From positions 1 through 8,919 of the forward strand of contig MHYW01000098.1 of the NCBI GenBank assembly GCA_001828545.1: DNA of 8,919 nucleotides, read 5' to 3'. The stretch's first letter is position 1. The number at the start of each line of letters is the position of its first letter. The notes under the pieces are model-generated. The model was not told the origin of the DNA. It saw nothing but the letters and a program-made list of their open reading frames with translations, and ran no database searches. Position numbers and translations under genes: made by a program. Of this stretch, positions 5,618 to 8,919 are shown in pieces. The DNA comes from Planctomycetes bacterium RIFCSPHIGHO2_12_FULL_52_36 (GTDB lineage Bacteria; Planctomycetota; Brocadiia; Brocadiales; Bathyanammoxibiaceae).

Positions 5618-5625
5618 CTACACTT

Positions 5626-6879
5626 ATGACAATGGATTGGTTCTGGCTCTTCCTCCTAATGGGTTCTTTACTCTGCCTCTCGGCCCTGTTTTCAGGCTCT
5701 GAGACTGTCTTGTTCTCCCTTTCCAGGGAAGACGTTAAGAGGATAGAGGCCGAAGGCACTCGTACGGGGAGGCTCATAGCGGGGTTGGTCAGTTCCCCCA
5801 AGAAACTCCTTATTACACTACTCTTTGGCAACAATGTAGTTAATGTGGCCTTTTTCAGCCTCTCGTACGGCCTGTCTAAATGGGCCCTCCAGCATGAGAC
5901 CCATGGGGCCTTCTGGGCTACCGTCAGCGGGTTGGCAAGTCTCCTTATAGTTATCACCTTCGGGGAGGTAATCCCTAAAAGTATCGCAGTAAAGATACCC
6001 GAACACCTGGCCCATTACATAGCCTTCCCTATTTATGTAACAGATAAGGTTCTCTTGCCTTTCAGGGTACCCCTGGGGTGGATAGTGGATGGTGTGGGTT
6101 GGATACTGGGTTGGCGCCCCAGGCACGAACCTTATGTGACCATGGAGGAACTAAAGGTCATGCTCTCCTTGAGTGAGAAGCACGGGGCCGTGGAACCCAA
6201 GGCGAGGAGCATGATTCATGCAGTGCTGGACTTTGGTAGGATGAGGGTGAGGGATTTGATGGTGCCCAGGGTGGATATGGCGGTCTTTGATATCTCCAGT
6301 CCTGCAGGGGAATTTGCTCAATTGGCCAGGAGGAGCGTCTACAAGAAGATGCCCGTTTTTGAGGGTACCAGCGATAACATACTCGGGGTGGTTTATGCCA
6401 AAGACGTGTTCCTCAACCCAGGTGCCAGACTAAGGGAGCTGGTGAAGCCCGTCCTTTTTGTCCCTGAGTCAAAGAATATAGAGAGCCTCCTCAGAGAATT
6501 CCGCAGGGAGCACCAGCAGATGGCCATTGTGGTAGACGAGTATGGCGGCACGGCAGGGCTTATTACCCTGGAGGACATCCTGGAGGAGGTAGTGGGAGAC
6601 ATCCAGGATGAGACGGAACTCCCAGAAGAACCCATAAGGAGGGTAGGAGACAACCGTTACGTAGTTCACGGCAGTCTCAGCCTAAGGGACTGGTCTGAGA
6701 CCTTCGGGGTAGAGTTGGAATCCAGTGAGGCTGACACCCTGGGGGGTTTTGTGGTCTCTCTCCTGGGCCGTATCCCGCAGAAGGAGGACAGTGTTAGTTA
6801 CCAGAACATCGTCTTTACGGTGGATGAGATTAAGAGGCGACGTATCACCAGACTTCTTATAGAATTCAGAGAGGAGTAG
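5626..6879 (+). CDS. CNNM/CorC family membrane protein (DUF21, CBS pair, CorC_HlyC domain)
   Basis: Proteins of this family combine a CNNM (DUF21) membrane domain with cytoplasmic CBS domains and are linked to Mg2+/Co2+ export and resistance; the ion here is not known. The 417-residue protein starts with a hydrophobic segment (residues 5-22), then SGSET (23-27), GNNVVN (68-73) and TFGEVIPKS (111-119), the family's membrane-domain signatures. A CBS pair follows: RDLMVPRVDM begins CBS1 near 209, and IVVDEYGGTAGLITLEDILEEVVGDI (301-326) is the CBS2 hallmark. A C-terminal CorC_HlyC domain spans about 340-415. The start is the ATG at 5626; a second ATG lies two codons later. Neither has a Shine-Dalgarno. 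The stop TAG lies in a 28-bp palindrome, and a paralogue follows after 29 nt. Confidence 0.93.
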   Translation: MTMDWFWLFLLMGSLLCLSALFSGSETVLFSLSREDVKRIEAEGTRTGRLIAGLVSSPKKLLITLLFGNNVVNVAFFSLSYGLSKWALQHETHGAFWATVSGLASLLIVITFGEVIPKSIAVKIPEHLAHYIAFPIYVTDKVLLPFRVPLGWIVDGVGWILGWRPRHEPYVTMEELKVMLSLSEKHGAVEPKARSMIHAVLDFGRMRVRDLMVPRVDMAVFDISSPAGEFAQLARRSVYKKMPVFEGTSDNILGVVYAKDVFLNPGARLRELVKPVLFVPESKNIESLLREFRREHQQMAIVVDEYGGTAGLITLEDILEEVVGDIQDETELPEEPIRRVGDNRYVVHGSLSLRDWSETFGVELESSEADTLGGFVVSLLGRIPQKEDSVSYQNIVFTVDEIKRRRITRLLIEFREE

Positions 6880-6903
6880 GGGCGACCGGCCGGTCGCCCC
6901 TAC
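6876..6903. repeat. Perfect 28-bp palindrome with GTAGGGGC ends between the two CNNM genes
   Basis: The left arm GTAGGGGCGACCGG (6876-6889) is the exact complement of the right arm CCGGTCGCCCCTAC (6890-6903), with no loop. Its second to fourth bases (TAG) are the stop codon of the upstream gene, and its right end lies 5 nt before the next ATG. It resembles REP-type interspersed palindromes. In RNA it would form a very stable hairpin that may limit or terminate read-through to the second gene; there is no T tract. Confidence 0.85.
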
Positions 6904-6908
6904 AGACC

Positions 6909-7874
6909 ATGACAGAATACTACTTATTAATCCTGGCCCTTTGCCTTTCCTTCCTCTACTCTGGTAGTGAGACGGGCTTCTACTGTCTCAACCGCATAAG
7001 GCTCCATTACAGGGAGATAAAGGGCTGGTGGTCGGCAAGGATAATAATGAAATACCTGGCAGAGCCGCAGAGACTTATCTGTGCCATCCTTATTGGAAAC
7101 AACGTTGCTAATTACCTTGCTACCATTATCTTTACCTCCATCCTTATGCACAAGGTCTCCCCGGGGGAGGCAGGGTTGATGGCCACACTGATTCTGGCCC
7201 CCTTCCTGATGATATTCTGCGAGATCCTCCCAAAGAGCCTCTTTCAGAGACATGCCGATAATTTCTTTTATAAGGTGGTACCCCTGGTGGAGGTCTCCTC
7301 AAGGCTCTTTCAACCCCTTGTAATACTGCTGGGGCTGACGAGTCGCCTGCCGGAGTACTTTATCCGTGCGGAGGCCCGGCAGAGCCCCTTCTTCAGCCCA
7401 CAGCGTCTTAGTTTCCTCCTGGAGGAAGGGGCGGAGGGGGGGGCCCTCTCCATGTATCAAAACATTATGGCCAGTAATATAATGGCCATGGGACAGACAC
7501 CCGTAGGTAAGGTAATGATACCACTTGAAGAGGTTACCATGGTCCCGGATACGGTCGGTCCGGAGACCCTCAAAGACATTGCCAGGGCAAAGAAGTTTTC
7601 CCGTATACCCGTCTATCAGCGGGAGAGGTCTAAGGTGGTGGGCATCCTTACCCTGCTAGATTTCCTCAGAGAGGATAAAAAGGAGGTAAGGCCTTTTGTG
7701 AAACCCACCGTCTACCTGGAGGCCAGCCTGCCAGTAGATGATGCCTTACTCAGGCTCAGACACTCCAAGCAGAGGATGGGGATCGTCACCGATGGGAAAG
7801 ACGGCAGGGCAGTAGGGATAATAACCATTAAAGATTTGGTGGAAGAGGTGGTAGGAGAACTCTCTGTATGGTAG
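6909..7874 (+). CDS. CNNM/CorC family membrane protein, short form (DUF21 plus CBS pair)
   Basis: This 321-residue paralogue of the upstream gene keeps the membrane-domain motifs SGSET (18-22), GNNVAN (63-68) and FCEILPKS (103-110), with hydrophobic segments near 4-17, 57-80, 90-105 and 124-144. Its CBS pair is recognisable (KVMIPLEEVTMVPD near 201, and GIVTDGKDGRAVGIITIKDLVEEVVGEL near 291-318), but the DEYGG hallmark has become DGKDG. The protein stops right after CBS2, so the C-terminal CorC_HlyC domain is absent. That suggests a division of labour or a heteromeric partner of the upstream protein; this is inference. The ATG lies 5 nt after a perfect palindrome and has no Shine-Dalgarno. 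No better start is available downstream without losing SGSET. Confidence 0.9.
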   Translation: MTEYYLLILALCLSFLYSGSETGFYCLNRIRLHYREIKGWWSARIIMKYLAEPQRLICAILIGNNVANYLATIIFTSILMHKVSPGEAGLMATLILAPFLMIFCEILPKSLFQRHADNFFYKVVPLVEVSSRLFQPLVILLGLTSRLPEYFIRAEARQSPFFSPQRLSFLLEEGAEGGALSMYQNIMASNIMAMGQTPVGKVMIPLEEVTMVPDTVGPETLKDIARAKKFSRIPVYQRERSKVVGILTLLDFLREDKKEVRPFVKPTVYLEASLPVDDALLRLRHSKQRMGIVTDGKDGRAVGIITIKDLVEEVVGELSVW

Positions 7875-7877
7875 CTA

Positions 7878-7915
7878 GTAGGGGCATCCGCCTCAGGCGG
7901 ACAACGTGCCCCTAC
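7878..7915. repeat. Composite nested palindrome at the convergent gene junction
   Basis: Outer arms GTAGGGGCA (7878-7886) and TGCCCCTAC (7907-7915) are exact complements. Inside is a full TCCGCCTCAGGCGGA copy (7887-7901), followed by CAACG. Thus one repeat family is nested in another. The right arm provides the TAG stop of the minus-strand cytochrome gene. Located between convergent genes, it may serve as a two-way hairpin terminator, but no T tract is present. Confidence 0.8.
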
Positions 7916-8448
7916 TCCGTCTTCTTTTTCTTGAATTTATCGTGACAGTCGTAGCAGGTACGGGAGACATCGTCGTAGCGGAGTTTTGTCATCTTGACGT
8001 CCTTCCTATCCCCTGCCTGGATTAGGAGCATGATGACCTTACGGAATTGGTCGCCTATGAGGATAAAGTCTGTGGGTACCCCTGCCGGATTCTTTTGGTA
8101 GTAGAGGTTCACACAGCGGCCTGCTATAAGGTCTTCTATCTTCCTGGAGGAGGTGTTGATGGTGTCCCAGTCCTTCTTCTCCACGGCCCTATCCAGCCTC
8201 CTCATGTTCAGAGAGGTGGCCGCCATGGCCTCCTGCAGGCCCTTTTCGGTCTCCAGGGGCATCTCCTCCTTCTCAGCCTCCCATTCCCTCTTGGCCCATT
8301 CTTCCAGGGGTGGTAATTCCTCCTTCAGGAATTGCTCCTCTTCCTCCTTCATGGTTACCTCTGGTTTCTCCCGCTCACAGCCCACCAGGAGGAGAGAATA
8401 CAGAATACAGGAGACAGAATACAGGATAAGGTAGGGTTTTATTTTCAT
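7912..8448 (-). CDS. Class II-type c cytochrome, predicted lipoprotein
   Basis: The 178-residue protein has a lipoprotein signal peptide: a hydrophobic stretch YLILYSVSCILYSLLL and a lipobox LVGC with C24 as the lipidation site. A highly charged linker follows (about 25-70), then a helical domain. A single haem motif CYDCH is at 165-169, near the C-terminus, as in class II cytochromes (c' and c-556 types). M82 (SLNMRRLD) aligns with M43 of the neighbouring paralogue and is a candidate axial ligand of the c-556 type; the sequence alone cannot prove this. C112 in RCVNLYY is conserved between both paralogues and lies outside the haem motif. The signal-peptide core is written by a heptanucleotide array at 8394-8428. 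The TAG stop lies in a palindrome. It follows the second cytochrome by 12 nt with only a weak AGG before the ATG. Confidence 0.85.
   Translation of the reverse strand: MKIKPYLILYSVSCILYSLLLVGCEREKPEVTMKEEEEQFLKEELPPLEEWAKREWEAEKEEMPLETEKGLQEAMAATSLNMRRLDRAVEKKDWDTINTSSRKIEDLIAGRCVNLYYQKNPAGVPTDFILIGDQFRKVIMLLIQAGDRKDVKMTKLRYDDVSRTCYDCHDKFKKKKTE
8394..8428. repeat. Heptanucleotide array inside the cytochrome signal peptide
   Basis: Five consecutive heptads: GAGAATA, CAGAATA, CAGGAGA, CAGAATA, CAGGATA. Three heptads equal seven codons, so the protein shows a seven-residue repetition (ILYSVSC then ILYSLLL). The units match those of the intergenic array at 4164-4205 (for example CAGGATA). Confidence 0.8.
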
Positions 8449-8460
8449 GTTAGCCTGGGC

Positions 8461-8919
8461 CTATCCGCCTGAGGCGGGCCGCTCCTTTCTGTATCTTTGA
8501 TGGCATCTTTCGCAACCTTCCTGCATCAGTTGGAACTGGCTCCTGGCAAGCGTGGCGTCCTGTTGCCGTTCGGCAACCAGTAACCTGAGTACGGCGTCGT
8601 TGAATCTCTGGCTCATTTGCACAAAGTCCTGGGGCACCTCTCTGTGGGCCTTTACGTAGGAGTTTACGCACCTGCGGCCTATCAGGTCTTCAAGGCCCTT
8701 GGCCGAATCTCTGGCGGTTGCCCAATTGCCGCCCCCAAGGGCGGCCTCCAGCCTCTTCATGTGCCTTGAGGCACTGGCCATGACGTCCTTTAGTTCCTCA
8801 TAGTCCTCTGCCCCTTGTCGGGAGTCCGCCTGAGGCGGATGCCACTGTTCCTCCTGGGGCCTGGGGGCCATCTCTCCTTCTTCCATGGTACTGAAGGCCT
8901 TTTTGACCTCTTCTTCGTG
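8461..8919 (-). CDS. Class II-type c cytochrome, paralogue of the downstream gene (partial, start beyond right edge)
   Basis: The frame stays open to the window edge, so the ATG at 8884-8886 is probably internal. A haem protein of this type must be exported, and no signal peptide follows that ATG. The upstream codons read HEEEVKKAFST, resembling the acidic linker of the paralogue. Counting from that ATG, the helical domain has M43 (SRHMKRLE), GLEDLIGRRCVNSY with C73, VPQDF near 84-88, and the haem motif CERCH at 125-129. Shared residues with the neighbour (EDLI, RCVN, VP-DF, C--CH) show tandem duplication. Two palindrome copies lie in the gene: one in the linker (HPPQAD), the other giving the last residues PASGG directly before the TAG stop. 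It is probably co-transcribed with the downstream cytochrome. Confidence 0.82.
   Translation of the reverse strand, partial: HEEEVKKAFSTMEEGEMAPRPQEEQWHPPQADSRQGAEDYEELKDVMASASRHMKRLEAALGGGNWATARDSAKGLEDLIGRRCVNSYVKAHREVPQDFVQMSQRFNDAVLRLLVAERQQDATLARSQFQLMQEGCERCHQRYRKERPASGG
8464..8478. repeat. CCGCCTNAGGCGG palindrome, copy 7 (3' end of the partial cytochrome)
   Basis: TCCGCCTGAGGCGGG is in exact codon register, read P-A-S-G-G, and is followed at once by the TAG stop. It therefore forms the whole C-terminal end of the protein. (The sixth copy is nested at 7887-7901.). Confidence 0.8.
8825..8839. repeat. CCGCCTNAGGCGG palindrome, copy 8 (linker of the partial cytochrome)
   Basis: A perfect TCCGCCTGAGGCGGA with the same flanks (GTCC and GGATGCCAC) as the copy at 2794-2808. 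It is read in another frame (HPPQAD) in the linker before the helical domain. Confidence 0.85.

Larger units (their letters stand above)
5177..5625. other. Divergent intergenic region between ccsA and the CNNM gene pair
   Basis: These 449 nt hold no convincing gene. Going left to right they contain the ccsA leader and promoter, a CCCCTCTT/AAGAGGGG palindrome, a GGGCAGGT/ACCTGCCC inverted repeat, and a degenerate CCGCCTACGGCG palindrome. These are followed by a CTNNCCC heptad array, a consensus plus-strand promoter, and a second and third heptad array in opposite orientation around a CGCAGGCT/AGCCTGCG hairpin. An apparent minus-strand open frame crossing this region (5523-5957) is repeat-derived and antisense to the CNNM gene. 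Confidence 0.8.

Noticed and set aside
5512..5625. The CNNM leader as a Mg2+ riboswitch (M-box type)
   Set aside because: The leader is made of complementary heptad arrays and a simple hairpin; I see no multi-helix conserved core typical of known metal riboswitches.
5523..5957. Minus-strand open frame of 144 codons overlapping the CNNM start and leader
   Set aside because: It is antisense to a well-supported gene, and its C-terminal part is a translation of heptad repeats; no start signal or recognisable domain.
6876..6903. The perfect palindrome as an intrinsic terminator
   Set aside because: No T tract follows on either strand, and the downstream CNNM gene has no other promoter visible; termination there cannot be supported from sequence alone.
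8153..8434. Plus-strand open frame antisense to the cytochrome gene
   Set aside because: The opposite strand has a lipobox and a CxxCH motif; this frame only reflects its codon composition and the heptad array.
8461..8886. ATG at 8884-8886 as the true start of the second cytochrome
   Set aside because: The frame is open to the window edge, there is no signal peptide after this ATG, and the upstream codons match the acidic linker of the paralogue.

Overview
The window carries about nine chromosomal housekeeping and respiratory genes and an unusually dense set of short palindromic and tandem repeats. The gene content (System II cytochrome c maturation, exported c-type cytochrome lipoproteins, C+ type L31, a complete murA start) points to a Gram-negative-type bacterium with extracytoplasmic c-type cytochromes. 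The combination of System II maturation, multiple small c-type cytochromes and many short interspersed repeats would fit a Planctomycetota lineage related to the anammox bacteria. Nitrospirota or Desulfobacterota-like lineages are not excluded, and no 16S or marker phylogeny can be run here. Base composition looks uniform, without an obvious foreign island.

Region 1 (1-2664, minus strand): a tight operon in the order rpmE - prfA - prmC - murA (murA runs off the left edge). It encodes ribosomal protein L31, release factor 1, the methyltransferase that modifies the GGQ glutamine of release factors, and the first committed enzyme of peptidoglycan synthesis. A good sigma70-type promoter with an extended -10 lies just upstream of rpmE.

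Region 2 (2665-5260, minus strand): ccsA and a resB/ccs1 gene, the two membrane subunits of the System II cytochrome c synthetase, with their own promoter upstream of ccsA. The 94-nt space between them is almost entirely a heptanucleotide repeat array that folds back on itself.

Region 3 (5177-5625): a 449-nt divergent intergenic region. It holds the ccsA promoter, several palindromes, three heptanucleotide arrays, and a consensus promoter (TTGACA, 18 nt, TATAAT) facing the two plus-strand genes. Those genes (5626-7874) are tandem CNNM/CorC-type membrane proteins (DUF21 plus CBS pair), probably metal-ion transporters. They are separated by a perfect 28-bp palindrome that contains the first gene's stop codon.

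Region 4 (7878-8919, minus strand): a composite nested palindrome at the convergent junction, then two paralogous class II-type c cytochromes (C-terminal CxxCH), the second cut by the right edge. They are plausible substrates of the CcsA/ResB synthetase encoded nearby.

The most striking feature is the repeat layer. First, a 15-nt near-palindrome (TCCGCCTGAGGCGGA and variants) occurs eight times. Six copies lie inside genes; four of those are read in exactly the same five-codon register, giving SASGG or a close variant. Second, degenerate 7-nt tandem arrays occur at six places; one of them encodes the hydrophobic core of a lipoprotein signal peptide. Third, GTAGGGGC...GCCCCTAC palindromes donate the TAG stop codon to two genes. 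Together these elements write gene ends, linkers, leaders and even a signal peptide.
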